Origin: Microbulbifer rhizosphaerae | GTDB lineage: Bacteria > Pseudomonadota > Gammaproteobacteria > Pseudomonadales > Cellvibrionaceae | Reading direction: 5' to 3' | DNA: 64,000 bases | NCBI RefSeq assembly: GCF_014191725.1 | Contig: NZ_JACHWZ010000009.1 | Location: 164,983 to 228,982 of the forward strand | Part shown: positions 1-10,333 of the stretch, in pieces | Position numbering within the stretch: the first letter of the stretch is position 1 | How the letters are laid out: every line of letters begins with the position of its first letter | Translations under genes and position numbers: made by a program | Notes under the pieces: model-generated | What the model was told of the DNA's origin: nothing | What the model saw: the letters and a program-made list of their open reading frames with translations, nothing else | The model's database searches: none

Positions 1-504
1 ACAATCGAGCGCGCGGAAGAATTTCTCCTTGCAGAAGACCCGCAGCCCGAGCACCAGATACTGGAAGAAATACTCCAACCCCACAGGCCCAAATGGCGCG
101 ACCGCTTCGTTCTAATGGCCATCTGGGCCCAAAGCAACCTCAACAAGCGCGGCCCCCATTGGCAGGATTTCGCCCTGCTGGCGCGGGTGACAGACGCAGG
201 GGAAGCGGTTGTGCGGCTGCCGATTCTGCCCGCCGTGGCCGGACAGACCCTGGGCCTTGTGGCAGAAGAGCTGACAGCACGAGAGGAACGCCAGGAGGAA
301 CTGGAGGCAGAGGTTTGGGCAAAGGAAGGCTGGGAAGAGGAAGGCTGGGAGGATGAGCGCTGGGAGGACGATGATATCCCGCTGCAATCTGATCTCTTTT
401 CCAATACGCCCGTCACCCCGGTACGAAACCGGAAAACCGGCCGTAACGAGCCCTGCCCCTGCGGTAGTGGCGAAAAATACAAGAGATGCTGTTTAGCCGA
501 TTAG
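1..504 (+). CDS. SEC-C motif protein, 5' end outside window
   Basis: The reading frame is open to the left edge, so only the C-terminal 167 codons are visible; the ATG at 115 is internal. The middle is very acidic, with repeated [20 protein letters not shown] stretches. The last 20 residues carry a SEC-C zinc-binding motif ([15 protein letters not shown]), as found at the end of SecA and of many uncharacterised proteins. SEC-C tails bind zinc and often mediate ribosome or chaperone contacts, but the function of this protein cannot be deduced. It converges on the minus-strand thioesterase gene. Confidence 0.75.
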   Translation, partial: TIERAEEFLLAEDPQPEHQILEEILQPHRPKWRDRFVLMAIWAQSNLNKRGPHWQDFALLARVTDAGEAVVRLPILPAVAGQTLGLVAEELTAREERQEELEAEVWAKEGWEEEGWEDERWEDDDIPLQSDLFSNTPVTPVRNRKTGRNEPCPCGSGEKYKRCCLAD

Positions 505-560
505 CGGCTTACCCGGACCAGCATTGATTAGGGTGAACCCAAGCTACGCGCTCAGATCAG

Positions 561-1025
561 TCAGTAGAGATAAGTCGCAGTACCAGTCGCGATCAACTCC
601 CCGCCATCGTTGTGCAGCTCCATCCTCGACACCACCAACTTGTTCCCGGTGCGCAGTATGGAGCCGTGGCAGGTAAAGCTTTCCCCTCTGCCCGGCTTCA
701 GGTAATCCACCCGCATATCCACGGTGCCGATCTTGGAGAGGCGCTGGATCTTTTCCTGCCAGTCGATATCCCCCAGGTGCCGGTAGGCGGCCACCAGGGC
801 AGTGAGGCCGCCCACGGTATCCAGCGCGGTGGCGATCACGCCGCCGTGCAGGATATTTTTCCAGATGTTGCCGATCAGTTCCGGGCGCAGCTCGAAGCAT
901 GCGGAAATGGTGAGCTGCTCCAGGTCCAACTCGTGCATTTCCAGGCCGATCTGGCGGTTGAAGGGGATCTGCTCGAAAAAGCCCCGCACCAGTTCGCGAA
1001 ATTCACTGGGAGACGGTTCGCTCAC
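561..1025 (-). CDS. PaaI/YigI-like acyl-CoA thioesterase
   Basis: A 154-aa single hotdog-fold protein. The central [14 protein letters not shown] stretch is the thioesterase signature (HGG followed by the long helix with a catalytic acidic residue). Length and sequence resemble E. coli YigI, a medium/long-chain acyl-CoA thioesterase. The start is GTG at 1025, and the GTGA overlaps the sthA stop codon, so translation is probably coupled to sthA. A role in trimming acyl-CoA pools is family-level knowledge; its link to transhydrogenase is inferred only from position. Confidence 0.8.
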   Translation of the reverse strand: MSEPSPSEFRELVRGFFEQIPFNRQIGLEMHELDLEQLTISACFELRPELIGNIWKNILHGGVIATALDTVGGLTALVAAYRHLGDIDWQEKIQRLSKIGTVDMRVDYLKPGRGESFTCHGSILRTGNKLVVSRMELHNDGGELIATGTATYLY

Positions 1026-2419
1026 AGGCGCATTACCCGGTTGAGCCCGTCCAGCGCGGCACTGCGGTAGGCCTCGGCCATGGTCGGGTAATTGAAGGTG
1101 GTGTTGACGAAGAAGTCGATGGTGTTGTTCGGCGCGGGCTGTTTCATGATTGCCTGGCCGATATGGATAATCTCCGCGGCCTCGGCGCCGAAGCAGTGGA
1201 TGCCGAGAATTTCATGAGTGTCGATATGGAAGAGGATCTTCAGCATCCCCACCCGCTCTCCGGAGATCTGCGCCCGCGCGGTGTGCTTGAACAGGGCGCG
1301 GCCTACTTCGTAGGGCACCTTTGCGGCGGTGAGTTCGGATTCGGTTTTACCCACGGAGGAAATTTCCGGCAGGGTGTAGATGCCGGTGGGCGCATCCTCG
1401 ACCACCCGGTGGCCGCGGCCGGCGATGGCGGCGGCGACGGCGCGGCCCTGGTCGTAGGAGGCACTGGCCAGGCTGGGCCAGCCGATCACATCGCCCACTG
1501 CGTAGATGTTTTCCACCTCGGTGCAATAGTGGTCGTCCACACTCAATTGGCCGCGGTGATTGGCCTTGAGGCCGATACTGTCCAGGCCCAGGGTTTCCGT
1601 ATTGCCGGAGCGGCCGTTGCACCAGAGCAATGCGTCGGCGTGAATACGTTTGCCGGACTGCATTTCCATAATCACACCGCTGTCACTGGGGACCACTTTT
1701 GCGTACTCCTCCCGGTGACGCACGGTGACGCCCATATAGCGCAGGTGGTAGCTGAGCGCATCGGAAATTTCGTCGTCGAGGAATTCCAGCAGGTGGCTGC
1801 GGGTGTTGATCAGGTCCACCTTGATACCCAGGCCGGCAAAAATCGAAGCGTATTCACAGCCGATCACCCCGGCGCCGTAAATAATGATGGCCTGGGGGGT
1901 GTGCTGCATATCCAGGATGGTGTCGCTGTCGTAGACCCTCGGGTGATCGAAATCCACATCCTCCGGGCGGTAGGGGCGTGAGCCGGTGGAGATCACGAAT
2001 TTGTCCGAGGTGAGAATTTCCACGGCGCCATCCGGCAGTTGTACGCGCAGCTTGTGCGGGTCGATAAACTTCGCATCGCCGATGACCAGATCGACCTTGT
2101 TGCGAGCGTAGAAACTGGTATGCATTTCCACCTGCATGGAAATGACTTTGTTGACGCTCTTCATCACCTCGGGAAAAGTCAATCGGCGCGGCTCGCCCAG
2201 GGCGCGAAACACACTCTGGGTGTTATAGCGCATCAGCTGTTTGACCGAGTGGCGCAGGGCCTTTGAAGGAATAGTTCCCTTGTGGGTGCAGTTGCCACCC
2301 ACCAGCGGGCGCTTCTCGACAACCGCAACGCGCATGCCCTTCTTCGCCGCACTCATGGCCGCCGCTTCGCCGGCGGGGCCGGAGCCGATTACTACCAGGT
2401 CAAATTTCTGCTGTGCCAT
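1022..2419 (-). CDS. sthA: Soluble pyridine nucleotide transhydrogenase (Si-specific)
   Basis: A 465-aa FAD enzyme, the usual length. It converts NADPH + NAD+ to NADP+ + NADH in the cytoplasm and drains excess NADPH. Visible features are an N-terminal FAD dinucleotide fold ([13 protein letters not shown]), a second NAD(P) fold ([16 protein letters not shown]) and a C-terminal dimerisation domain. The redox-active disulfide of lipoamide-dehydrogenase relatives is replaced by [13 protein letters not shown], with only one Cys, which is diagnostic for SthA. I chose ATG 2419; a TTG two codons upstream is also open. It is followed without a gap by the thioesterase gene and separated from nqrM by a palindromic repeat. 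Confidence 0.95.
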   Translation of the reverse strand: MAQQKFDLVVIGSGPAGEAAAMSAAKKGMRVAVVEKRPLVGGNCTHKGTIPSKALRHSVKQLMRYNTQSVFRALGEPRRLTFPEVMKSVNKVISMQVEMHTSFYARNKVDLVIGDAKFIDPHKLRVQLPDGAVEILTSDKFVISTGSRPYRPEDVDFDHPRVYDSDTILDMQHTPQAIIIYGAGVIGCEYASIFAGLGIKVDLINTRSHLLEFLDDEISDALSYHLRYMGVTVRHREEYAKVVPSDSGVIMEMQSGKRIHADALLWCNGRSGNTETLGLDSIGLKANHRGQLSVDDHYCTEVENIYAVGDVIGWPSLASASYDQGRAVAAAIAGRGHRVVEDAPTGIYTLPEISSVGKTESELTAAKVPYEVGRALFKHTARAQISGERVGMLKILFHIDTHEILGIHCFGAEAAEIIHIGQAIMKQPAPNNTIDFFVNTTFNYPTMAEAYRSAALDGLNRVMRL

Positions 2420-2453
2420 CTGCAAATTCTGTTGTTATTCAATTGATGTCCCC

Positions 2454-2531
2454 TGTAGGAGCGGCCGTTGGCCGCGATCGGAATACAATGCCCGTATTGA
2501 AATCAGATCGCGGCCAACGGCCGCTCCTACA
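2454..2531. repeat. Dispersed palindromic repeat (REP-like), copy 1
   Basis: Two inverted arms of about 27 bp (core GGAGCGGCCGTTGGCCGCGA) surround a 25-bp AT-richer centre. It lies between nqrM and sthA, so it could shape the 3' end of the nqr transcript or block read-through. Related copies are listed near 10.2, 15.6, 19.6, 27.2, 38.6, 42.7 and 53.4 kb. Confidence 0.9.
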
Positions 2532-2554
2532 AAGAAATTTGGGAAACTAAATCT

Positions 2555-2791
2555 CTAGTGCTTTGTGGCGTCGTAGGCCAGGTCCGGGGCCTCGAGCAGG
2601 CGCTGCTGGCGCTCCTGTTCCTTTTTGCAGGCCTCGTCGTCGCCGCCGCAGATCTCGCAGCCCTCTTTCAGGCCCAGGGCGTTGAGCCCGCCGCAGGAAC
2701 CTTTCAGGGGCTTGTTCTGAACGATGGCACCCAGGGCCATACCGGTGACGATCAGTGCCATGGCAATAAATGCAAAAATGAAAACTGTCAC
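2555..2791 (-). CDS. nqrM: Nqr maturation protein NqrM
   Basis: A 78-aa protein with one N-terminal membrane helix (about residues 3-25) and a four-cysteine segment (SCGGLNALGLKEGCEICGG) of the DUF539/NqrM family. NqrM is known to be needed to deliver the iron centre held by Cys residues of NqrD/NqrE in the Na+-translocating NADH:quinone reductase. It is the last gene of the nqr-apbE cluster, 22 bp after apbE. The start is GTG 2791, with GAGG about 10 nt upstream. Confidence 0.9.
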   Translation of the reverse strand: MTVFIFAFIAMALIVTGMALGAIVQNKPLKGSCGGLNALGLKEGCEICGGDDEACKKEQERQQRLLEAPDLAYDATKH

Positions 2792-2813
2792 TGCTCAGAC
2801 CTCTTCAGGCTCT

Positions 2814-3860
2814 TTAATCCAAATACGGGGTGAAAGTACTGCTGTAGCGCTCTTCGAAACCGCTATCGGTTTTAACCAGCAGGAAGACCGCGAGCTTCTC
2901 CCGCTCCGCCATCTCCAGCGCGGCTTCGGTGCCAAGCACGTTCAGCGCGGTGGCCAGACCGTCGGCCTCGGCGCAGGTATCGGCGACCACAGTGACCGAC
3001 GCCAGCCGGTGCTCCAGCGGATAACCGGTGCGCGGATCTATGCTGTGCGCGTAGCGTTTGCCATCGCGCTCGTAGTAGTTGCGGTAGTCTCCACTGGTGG
3101 CCACGGATTTGCCGCTGACCGCTATCGGCTGTTGCACCGAGCGGCCGGCGGGGTCCGGTCTTTCGATACCGATGCGCCAGTCCGCGCCTTTGGGATTTTT
3201 GCCCAAGGTGCGCAGCTCGCCACCAATCTCCACCAGGTAATTGCGAATACCCTGCTCTTCCAGCAGTTGCGCCACCCTGTCCACGCCGTGGCCCTTGGCG
3301 ATTGCCGATAGGTCGATTTCCACTTCGCGGCTGCGAGTGATGCGATTCGGCGCGTGCTCGACTTTCAGCGCGTCGGAACCCACGCGCTGCAGCAGTTCTT
3401 CGATCGCCGCCCTGCCCGGCACCTGCTCGGGTTCCGGCTGCGGCCCGAAGCCCCAGAGGTTCACCAGCGGCCCGACGGTTACCTCGAAGGCGCCCCCGCT
3501 GCGGCGGTGGATATCCAGGGACAGCTCCACCACCTGTGCCAGGTGTTCGCTGACCGGCACCGCCTCGCCCACCGGCCCGCGGTTGAAGCGCATCAGTTCC
3601 GAATCCTCGATATAGGTGGACATCTCCTGGTTGACGGCGCTTAGCGCGCCGTCAATAAGTGCTTGCAATTGTGCCCTGTTCACGCGTGGAGGTACGTCCA
3701 CCACTGTGACGTGGTAGCTGGTGCCCATGGTGCGGCCAGAGAGCTGCCAGCTCTTCTGCGCCGGACTGCAGCCGGAAAAAAAAGCGGATATACAAAGCAA
3801 AAACAGGGCCGTTAAAAGAGACCCTGTTTTTGCATTGTTACAATTAAATTGCGCCAGCAA
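2814..3860 (-). CDS. apbE: FMN:protein flavin transferase ApbE (lipoprotein)
   Basis: A 348-aa protein. It attaches FMN covalently from FAD to a Thr in the SGAT-type motifs of NqrB and NqrC. The N-terminus is a lipoprotein signal with the lipobox ending at Cys31 (FFSGC), so it acts at the periplasmic face. The body carries the ApbE signatures GRTMGTSYHVTV and EIDLSAIAKGHGVDRVA, with YAHSIDPRTGYP near the active site. The start is TTG 3860, supported by GGAGG nine bases upstream inside the last codons of nqrF. A terminator-like hairpin lies inside codons 10-22. Confidence 0.93.
   Translation of the reverse strand: MLAQFNCNNAKTGSLLTALFLLCISAFFSGCSPAQKSWQLSGRTMGTSYHVTVVDVPPRVNRAQLQALIDGALSAVNQEMSTYIEDSELMRFNRGPVGEAVPVSEHLAQVVELSLDIHRRSGGAFEVTVGPLVNLWGFGPQPEPEQVPGRAAIEELLQRVGSDALKVEHAPNRITRSREVEIDLSAIAKGHGVDRVAQLLEEQGIRNYLVEIGGELRTLGKNPKGADWRIGIERPDPAGRSVQQPIAVSGKSVATSGDYRNYYERDGKRYAHSIDPRTGYPLEHRLASVTVVADTCAEADGLATALNVLGTEAALEMAEREKLAVFLLVKTDSGFEERYSSTFTPYLD
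3797..3833 (-). terminator. Terminator-like hairpin inside the apbE signal-peptide codons
   Basis: A perfect 12-bp inverted repeat (GCAAAAACAGGG and its complement) with a 13-nt loop, followed on the minus strand by T-rich sequence. It sits 33-69 nt downstream of the nqrF stop. It resembles an intrinsic terminator but lies within the start of apbE, so it may attenuate transcription into apbE-nqrM. Confidence 0.5.
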
Positions 3861-3865
3861 TTTAA

Positions 3866-5089
3866 TTATCCTCCGAAGTCATCGAGCAGGATATTGTCGT
3901 CCTCGACGCCCAGTTCCTTGAGCATATTGATCACTGCGGCGTTCATCATGGGCGGCCCGCACATGTAGTACTCGCAGTCCTCCGGCGCCGGGTGATCCCT
4001 GAGATAGTTCTCGTAGACCACGTTGTGGATAAAGCCGGTAAAGCCGCTCCAGTTGTCTTCCGGCTGCGGGTCGGACAGGGCCACATGCCACTGGAAGTTG
4101 TCGAATTCCGCCTGCAGGCCGTTGTAGTCGTCCTCGTAGAACATCTCGCGCAGGGAGCGGGCACCGTACCAGAAGCTGATTTTGCGCTTGCTGTTGAGGC
4201 GCTTGAGCTGGTCGAAAATATGCGAGCGCATCGGTGCCATGCCGGCGCCGCCTCCGATAAATACCATTTCCGCGTCGGTTTCCTTGGCGAAGAACTCGCC
4301 GAAGGGGCCGTATACACGGATTTTGTCACCGGGCTTGAGGCCGAACACGTAGGAGGACATCTGTCCCGGCGGCACACCTTCGGTACGCGGCGGCGGGGTC
4401 GCGATGCGGATGTTGAACTTCACCACACCCTTTTCTTCCGGGTAGTTGGCCATGGAGTAGGCCCGCACCACCGGCTCGGTGACCTTGGATTCCAGGTTGA
4501 AGAAACCGAAGTGCTCCCAGTCGCCACGGTACTCTTTCTCGATATCAAAATCGGAGAATTTCACGTGATGGGGTGGCGCTTCCAGCTGCACGTAACCACC
4601 CGCGCGGAAATCGACGTTCTCGCCTTCCGGCAGCTTCAGGGTCAACTCTTTGATGAAGGTGGCCACATTTGGGTTGGATTCCACAGTGCATTCCCACTGC
4701 TTCACACCGAACACCTCTTCGGGCACCTCGATTTCCATGTCCTGTTTGACCGCCACCTGGCAGGAGAGGCGCTTGCCCTCCTTCGCGTCCCGCGGGGTGA
4801 AATGCGCGGCTTCCGTAGGCAGCATATCGCCGCCGCCGGAAGTTACTTTACACACGCACTGGGCGCAGCTGCCGCCACCGCCGCAGGCGGAGGCCAGGAA
4901 CAGGTTGTTGGCCGCCAGCGTCTGCAGCAGCTTACCGCCGGCGGGCACGGTGAGGGTTTTCTCACCGTTGACCAGGATGTTGACGTTGCCGGTGTTCACC
5001 AGGCGCGAGCGGGCGGCGAGGATCACCGCCACCAGTGCCAGCACGATGACGGTAAACATGGTTACGCCGAGGATAATTTCAATATTCAT
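3866..5089 (-). CDS. nqrF: Na+-translocating NADH:quinone reductase subunit F
   Basis: A 407-aa protein and the electron entry point of Nqr, oxidising NADH and passing electrons through FAD to a [2Fe-2S] cluster. One N-terminal membrane helix (residues 4-26) is followed by a ferredoxin domain with cluster cysteines at 69, 75, 78 and 110. The FAD domain ([11 protein letters not shown]) and NADH domain ([22 protein letters not shown]) follow. Spacing to nqrE is 18 bp, and apbE starts 5 bp after its stop. Length and cysteine spacing match Vibrio NqrF. Confidence 0.97.
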   Translation of the reverse strand: MNIEIILGVTMFTVIVLALVAVILAARSRLVNTGNVNILVNGEKTLTVPAGGKLLQTLAANNLFLASACGGGGSCAQCVCKVTSGGGDMLPTEAAHFTPRDAKEGKRLSCQVAVKQDMEIEVPEEVFGVKQWECTVESNPNVATFIKELTLKLPEGENVDFRAGGYVQLEAPPHHVKFSDFDIEKEYRGDWEHFGFFNLESKVTEPVVRAYSMANYPEEKGVVKFNIRIATPPPRTEGVPPGQMSSYVFGLKPGDKIRVYGPFGEFFAKETDAEMVFIGGGAGMAPMRSHIFDQLKRLNSKRKISFWYGARSLREMFYEDDYNGLQAEFDNFQWHVALSDPQPEDNWSGFTGFIHNVVYENYLRDHPAPEDCEYYMCGPPMMNAAVINMLKELGVEDDNILLDDFGG

Positions 5090-5107
5090 TCTATTGCGCT
5101 CCCCCGC

Positions 5108-5716
5108 TTAGATATCAATGCCGCCGAAAGACATAAAGCCCAGCGACATCAGCCCCACAGTGACGAAGGTGATGCCCAGGCCCTTGAGGCCGTCGGGCAC
5201 GTCACTGTATTTCATCCGCTCGCGGATACCGGCCAGTGCAGCAATCGCCAGCGCCCAGCCGAGGCCGGCGCCGAAGCCGTAGGCCACACTCTCGCCGAAG
5301 TTGTATTCCCGCTCCACCATGAACAGGGATGCCCCCATGATGGCGCAGTTCACAGTGATCAGCGGCAGGAACACCCCGAGGGCGTTGTAGAGCGCGGGAA
5401 CGTATTTATCCAGGAACATTTCCAGGATCTGCACCAGCGCGGCGATCACGCCAATATAGGACAGCAGGCCGAGGAAACTCAGGTCCACATCCGGGAAACC
5501 GGCCCAGGCCAGCGCACCGTCCTTGAGCAGATAGGTATAGATCAGGTTGTTGACCGGCACCGTCAGGGTCAGCACCACAATCACCGCCACGCCCAGGCCC
5601 ACGGCCGCCTCGATTTTCTTGGACACCGCCAGGAAAGTACACATACCGAGGAAGAAGGCCAGCGCCATGTTTTCAACGAAAACGGCGCGAATAATCAGCG
5701 AAATAAAATGTTCCAC
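5108..5716 (-). CDS. nqrE: Na+-translocating NADH:quinone reductase subunit E
   Basis: A 202-aa integral membrane protein with six predicted helices, of the RnfA/NqrE family. It pairs with NqrD in inverted topology to hold an intramembrane iron centre; conserved Cys residues occur in [14 protein letters not shown] and in [13 protein letters not shown]. The start is GTG 5716, three bases after the nqrD stop. The DNA order on the minus strand is A-B-C-D-E-F. Confidence 0.96.
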   Translation of the reverse strand: MEHFISLIIRAVFVENMALAFFLGMCTFLAVSKKIEAAVGLGVAVIVVLTLTVPVNNLIYTYLLKDGALAWAGFPDVDLSFLGLLSYIGVIAALVQILEMFLDKYVPALYNALGVFLPLITVNCAIMGASLFMVEREYNFGESVAYGFGAGLGWALAIAALAGIRERMKYSDVPDGLKGLGITFVTVGLMSLGFMSFGGIDI

Positions 5717-5719
5717 GAA

Positions 5720-6406
5720 TCAGGCCTCCTGTGCTTGCGGCTGTAGAGGTTGCGGCTGTGCGGGTTGAGAGTTGGGCGCGATCTTGAACTCATCCTCTTC
5801 CACCTGCTTGGGTTTCCAGGTGCGCAGCGCCCAGATAAACAGGCCGATCAGGAAGAAGGCGCTGGGCGGCAGCAGCAGCAGGCCGTTGGGCACATACCAG
5901 CCACCCTCGTTCACCGACTGCATGATACTCACGCCGAGCAGCTTGCCCGACCCGAACAACTCGCGGACGATGGCGAGGCCGATCAGGATGACGCTGTAGC
6001 CCAGGCCGTTGCCGATGCCGTCGAGGAAGCTGGGCAGCGGGGGGTTCTTCATCGCGAAGGCTTCCGCGCGGCCCATCACGATACAGTTGGTGATGATCAG
6101 GCCGACGAATACCGACAACTGCTTGGAGATGTCGTAGGCCACCGCCTTGATCACCTGGTCCACCAGGATTACCAGCGATGCGATCACGGTCATCTGCACA
6201 ATGATGCGGATGCTGTTCGGGATCTGGCTGCGGATCATGGACACCGCCATGTTGGAAAAGGCCACTACGCTGGTGAGTGCGATACACATGACCAGGGTGA
6301 CCTGCAGCGAGCTGGTCACCGCCAGCGCGGAGCAGATGCCGAGGATCTGCAGCGCAATGGGGTTGTTGTTGAAAATCGGCTCGAACAGTATTTCTGTCTT
6401 TTTCAT
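5720..6406 (-). CDS. nqrD: Na+-translocating NADH:quinone reductase subunit D
   Basis: A 228-aa membrane protein with six helices, partner of NqrE. Cys residues in [15 protein letters not shown] and [13 protein letters not shown] are those that ligate the NqrD/E iron in the family. The C-terminal 20 residues are a hydrophilic tail rich in Pro and Gln ([15 protein letters not shown]), longer than I expect for this subunit. It lies 3 bp after nqrC. Confidence 0.96.
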   Translation of the reverse strand: MKKTEILFEPIFNNNPIALQILGICSALAVTSSLQVTLVMCIALTSVVAFSNMAVSMIRSQIPNSIRIIVQMTVIASLVILVDQVIKAVAYDISKQLSVFVGLIITNCIVMGRAEAFAMKNPPLPSFLDGIGNGLGYSVILIGLAIVRELFGSGKLLGVSIMQSVNEGGWYVPNGLLLLPPSAFFLIGLFIWALRTWKPKQVEEDEFKIAPNSQPAQPQPLQPQAQEA

Positions 6407-6409
6407 TGC

Positions 6410-7192
6410 TTATGCCTCCCCCGCCTTGAGATTTTTCAGGAAGGGACCGAAGCCCTCGCTGCCCAACCAGAAGTTGACCAGGTTCTCCACACCGTTGCTT
6501 GTCAGGGTGGCGCCGGACAGGCCGTCCACCTGGTGCTCAGCTTGGGGGCTGTTGGGATTGACGCTGCCTTTGATCACGTCGAGATCCACCCTGCCCTCGT
6601 CGTCGTAGACGACCTTGCCGGCCCACTGGGCTTTCCAGTTGGGATTGTCCACCTCGCCGCCCAACCCGGGGGTTTCCTTGTGTTCATAGAAACCCAGGCC
6701 GGCGACCGTCTTGAGGTCGCTCTCCAGGGCGAGAAAGCCGAAGAGAGTTCCCCAGAGACCGTAGCCGCGCACCGGCAGAATGATCCTCTGCAGTTCGCCG
6801 TCCCGCTCCACCAGGTACACCTCCTTGATGTTTTCCCGGCGGATGATCTTGGCCCTGTCCTCCTCGGGCGGCAGTTTTTCGCTGGCCGCCGGAATCTTGG
6901 ACGCGGCGCGGCCGCTACCGCCCTCGGGCGCGTCATCGGTGAACTTGCCGGTTCTCAGGTCCACGTACTTGATAGTCACGTTTTCGAAAGTTTTTTCGAC
7001 TTCCGCCGCGCTGGCGTGGGGGTCCTGGAGCAGGCCACCGGCCATCAGCACGTTGCGCTTCATATCCAGCGCCGCATTGGCCTGCTGGGCCGGCTTCAAC
7101 AGTACCGCAGCGGTGGAAACCACCACCGAACACACCAGGCACATCACCAGGGCAACCGTCAGGGTGCCTTTAACAGAATCTTTATTAGCCAC
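6410..7192 (-). CDS. nqrC: Na+-translocating NADH:quinone reductase subunit C
   Basis: A 260-aa periplasmic flavoprotein subunit with one N-terminal membrane helix. FMN is attached covalently by ApbE to the Thr of [12 protein letters not shown] (about residue 229 from the chosen start). I chose GTG 7192 because GGAGG lies seven bases upstream and the start overlaps the nqrB stop; a longer in-frame start at 7237 would add 15 atypical residues. Confidence 0.95.
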   Translation of the reverse strand: MANKDSVKGTLTVALVMCLVCSVVVSTAAVLLKPAQQANAALDMKRNVLMAGGLLQDPHASAAEVEKTFENVTIKYVDLRTGKFTDDAPEGGSGRAASKIPAASEKLPPEEDRAKIIRRENIKEVYLVERDGELQRIILPVRGYGLWGTLFGFLALESDLKTVAGLGFYEHKETPGLGGEVDNPNWKAQWAGKVVYDDEGRVDLDVIKGSVNPNSPQAEHQVDGLSGATLTSNGVENLVNFWLGSEGFGPFLKNLKAGEA

Positions 7193-8405
7193 GTGCCAAC
7201 CTCCGTTTGATATGGGACTGCACCACAAAGTGGTCAAACAGCGGCGCGAACAGGTTGGCGAACAGGATCGCCAGCATCATGCCCTCCGGGAAGGCCGGAT
7301 TCACTACGCGGATCAGTACGCACATCACCCCGATCAGGATGCCGTACCACCAGCGGCCGGCGTCCGTCATGGCGGCGGATACCGGGTCGGTGGTCATAAA
7401 GACCAGGCCGAAGGCGAAACCGCCCACCACCAGGTGCCAGTACCAGGGTACGTTGAACATCGGGTTGGTGTCGGAGCCGATAAAGTTGAACAGGGTCGCG
7501 GTGGCCATCATACCCAGCATGGTGCCGGCGATGATGCGCCAGCTGGCGATCTTCATGAACAACAGGACGGCGCCGGCGATCAGGATCGCCAGGGTCGAGG
7601 TCTCGCCGATGGAGCCCTGCATACTGCCGAAGAAGGCGTCCAGCCAGGTCAACTGGCCCCCGGCCAAACCGCCGGTACCCACCAGGCCACCTTGAATGCC
7701 CTCACTGGCCATCGAAGACAGCGCGGTAGCGCCGGTGTAGCCGTCAACCGCGGTCCACACCGCATCGCCGGACATGGACGCCGGGTAGGCAAAGAAGAGG
7801 AAGGCTCGGCCGGTCAGCGCGGGGTTGAGGAAGTTCTTGCCGGTACCGCCAAACACTTCCTTGCCGATCACCACGCCGAAGCTGATGCCCATGGCCACCA
7901 TCCATAGCGGCAGGTCCGGGGGACAGGCCAGCGCGAACAGGATGGAGGTAACGAAGAAGCCCTCGTTCACCTCGTGGCCGCGCACAGCGGCGAAGAGCAC
8001 TTCCCAGATACCGCCGACGATAAAGGTCACGGCGTAGATGGGCAGGAAGTACATGGCCCCGTACACCAGGTTGTCCCACAGACTGTCGGGGTTGTAACCG
8101 GCCAGAGCACCGATGATCGCGTGGCGCCAACCGGTAAGCTCCGGATTGGCCATGCCTTCGATAATGGTGTTGGCCTGGAAGCCCAGGTTCCACATGCCGT
8201 AGAACATGGGGATCATGGCGCAGGCCCAGACGGTGATCATGATCCGCTTGAGATCGATACCGTCGCGCACATGGGCGGTGGTTTTGGTGGTGTCCGCCGG
8301 CTGGAACAGGCCGGTGTCCACCGCCTCGTAGAGGGCATACCACTTTTCAAATCTGCCGCCCTTGTGGAACTGCGGCTCGATGGAATCGAGAAATTTGCGC
8401 AACAT
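7185..8405 (-). CDS. nqrB: Na+-translocating NADH:quinone reductase subunit B
   Basis: A 406-aa core membrane subunit that carries riboflavin, a covalent FMN and the sodium path. The FMN-attachment Thr is in GYTGATALS (Thr227, close to Thr236 of Vibrio NqrB). About ten membrane helices are evident. It starts 2 bp from the nqrA stop, and its stop overlaps the nqrC start. Confidence 0.97.
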   Translation of the reverse strand: MLRKFLDSIEPQFHKGGRFEKWYALYEAVDTGLFQPADTTKTTAHVRDGIDLKRIMITVWACAMIPMFYGMWNLGFQANTIIEGMANPELTGWRHAIIGALAGYNPDSLWDNLVYGAMYFLPIYAVTFIVGGIWEVLFAAVRGHEVNEGFFVTSILFALACPPDLPLWMVAMGISFGVVIGKEVFGGTGKNFLNPALTGRAFLFFAYPASMSGDAVWTAVDGYTGATALSSMASEGIQGGLVGTGGLAGGQLTWLDAFFGSMQGSIGETSTLAILIAGAVLLFMKIASWRIIAGTMLGMMATATLFNFIGSDTNPMFNVPWYWHLVVGGFAFGLVFMTTDPVSAAMTDAGRWWYGILIGVMCVLIRVVNPAFPEGMMLAILFANLFAPLFDHFVVQSHIKRRLARG

Positions 8406-8407
8406 CC

Positions 8408-9748
8408 TTAACCCTCCTTCTCAATACGGGTGAGGTTGTCCCGCAAAATGGGGCCGTATTCGTACTTGCCCGGGCACACGAAGGTGCACAGTGCCAGGTC
8501 TTCTTCGTCCAGCTCCAGCGCGCCCAGCTGCTGGGCGGCATGGGTATCGCCGACGATCAGCGCGCGCAGCAGTTGGGTTGGCAGGATATCCAGGGGCACC
8601 ACACGCTCGTAGGTACCGATGGGCATCAGTGCGCGTTCGGAACCGTTGGTGCTGGTGGTGAAGGAGAACTTCCGGTTTTTGAACAGGCGGGAGAAATAGA
8701 TGGGCAGTATCGAAAAGCGCTTGGTGCCGGCACGCATATAGTGCAGGAACGGGCGTTCGCGGCCCTCCTGCAACACGGTCACCTGGTTGTGGTAGCGGCC
8801 CAGGTAGCCGAGGGGGCCCTGGGCGGTGCGGCCGCCAAATACGGAGCCGGAGACGATACGGTTGTCGTCCCCCTCGATCTCGCCGACAGTCAGTTCGTCC
8901 AGGCAGGCGCCCAGGCGAGTGCGCAGCAGGCGGGGATTCTTCACCCGCGGGCCGCCCAGGGCGACGATGCGGTCGGTATACAGCCGGCCGGTGGTGAACA
9001 GCTCCCCAACCGCAATCACGTCCTGGTAGTTGACCGCAAACACGCTGCGGCCGGGTTTGACCGGCTTGAGGAAGTGGATATGAGTACCGGAAAGGCCCGC
9101 AGGGTGCGGGCCAGAGAAGGTTTCGCGGCGGATATTGGCCGCCTCGGGTACCGGGATATCCGCGTCCGGCGCGGTGCACACATAGGTAGTGTCCGCCAGC
9201 CTGGACAGGACTTTCACCCCCCGGGTGAAGGCGTCGCGCTGCTCGGCGATCACCACTGCCGGGTCCGCGGCCAGCGGGTTGGTGTCCATGGCGTTGATGA
9301 AGATGGCCTCGGGCTCGGCGTCCAGGGCCGGCACCTTGCTGAAGGGGCGGGTGCGCAGCGCGGTCCACAGGCCGGACTCCACCAGGTTCTGCCGCACCTG
9401 CTCGGCGCTCAGGGCGGTGAGTTGATCGGCGCTGTAGCTGGCGAACTGCTCCGCCTCGTCGCCATCGATCTCGATCACCACCGATTGCAGTACGCGGCGG
9501 GCGCCGCGCTCAATGGCTTTGACACGCCCCGCGGCCGGCGCGGTGTAGCGCACGCCCTCGGTTTTCTTGTCAGTAAACAGCAGCTGTCCGAGTTTGACGC
9601 TATCCCCCTCCGCCACCGCCATGGTCGGCTTCATCCCGTGGTAATCGGGGCCGAGCACAGCGACGGTTTTGAGCGCAGGACCATCGTGAATGACCTGCTC
9701 GGGCGCGCCGGATATGGGTAAATCCAATCCCCGACGGATCTTTCTCAT
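8408..9748 (-). CDS. nqrA: Na+-translocating NADH:quinone reductase subunit A
   Basis: A 446-aa soluble cytoplasmic subunit, first gene of the nqr operon, associated with quinone binding in the family. It begins [18 protein letters not shown] and contains the NqrA-typical [20 protein letters not shown] near the C-terminus. The promoter must lie in the 585-bp space upstream. No regulatory motif there is convincing to me. Confidence 0.96.
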   Translation of the reverse strand: MRKIRRGLDLPISGAPEQVIHDGPALKTVAVLGPDYHGMKPTMAVAEGDSVKLGQLLFTDKKTEGVRYTAPAAGRVKAIERGARRVLQSVVIEIDGDEAEQFASYSADQLTALSAEQVRQNLVESGLWTALRTRPFSKVPALDAEPEAIFINAMDTNPLAADPAVVIAEQRDAFTRGVKVLSRLADTTYVCTAPDADIPVPEAANIRRETFSGPHPAGLSGTHIHFLKPVKPGRSVFAVNYQDVIAVGELFTTGRLYTDRIVALGGPRVKNPRLLRTRLGACLDELTVGEIEGDDNRIVSGSVFGGRTAQGPLGYLGRYHNQVTVLQEGRERPFLHYMRAGTKRFSILPIYFSRLFKNRKFSFTTSTNGSERALMPIGTYERVVPLDILPTQLLRALIVGDTHAAQQLGALELDEEDLALCTFVCPGKYEYGPILRDNLTRIEKEG

Positions 9749-10333
9749 ACGCCTATGCCTAAGTTTCTAGTTTAAAAATTGTGCAGGAATTCTTGTGCTG
9801 CGAGGGCTTAAGCCGTTTGAACCCCGGGTCGGGTGAGGAGAGAACTTCTCGGCGCACGGCGGCCCCGCCAAAATCGCGCGCATTATATAGACGGGCCTGG
9901 GGGTTTACCAGAGTAGGAGTGGCCGAATCGGCCGGGCGGACGGAGATTTTTGCTGGAAAAACAGGGATTTGGAATCGCCGGGAGCGCCGAGCCCCGGCTC
10001 GGCATGTGCGGGCCCTCTCCGCGCTGAAATCAGCATTGAAGCGGCCCTACTGCCGGGGGCTGTTTGCGGGACACGCTGTGAATACATCCCTGTACGCTCT
10101 CCACGGCCATCCATGGCCGCAGAAGGTCCCGCAGGGCCTTCGCATTGCGCCTGGTCGTATTGATCGAGTTCGGGACCCCGCCCTGTAGGAGCGGCCGTTG
10201 GCCGCGATCCGAGCCCGATCGCGACCAACGGCCGCTCCTACAAGTGCACAATCATCGCGGGTCCGAAGGGCGGATAAGCGCAGCGAAATTCCGGCAAAAA
10301 CGGAGCTGAAACTCCGCGCTCGTCCCCTGCACC
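9749..10333. other. Non-coding space between gap and nqrA, with repeats
   Basis: 585 bp without a credible gene. It should hold the nqr promoter (minus strand). It contains a palindromic repeat (10184-10242) and, at about 9979-10027, a GC-rich stretch beginning CGCCGGGAGCGCCGAGC that resembles one at about 15520-15570 after mfd (a second, rarer repeat type). Short frames here overlap the repeats and look spurious. Confidence 0.6.
10184..10242. repeat. Dispersed palindromic repeat (REP-like), copy 2
   Basis: The same arms as copy 1 (TGTAGGAGCGGCC...) with only a short central spacer, downstream of gap. Confidence 0.9.

Noticed and set aside
3992..9721. Long plus-strand frames opposite nqrF, nqrD/C, nqrB and nqrA (393-584 codons)
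   Set aside because: They mirror GC-rich conserved nqr genes, have no family features, and arise from third-position GC bias.
9781..10251. Possible genes between gap and nqrA
   Set aside because: The frames overlap palindromic repeats, have no good ribosome-binding site or family motif, and occur on both strands at once.
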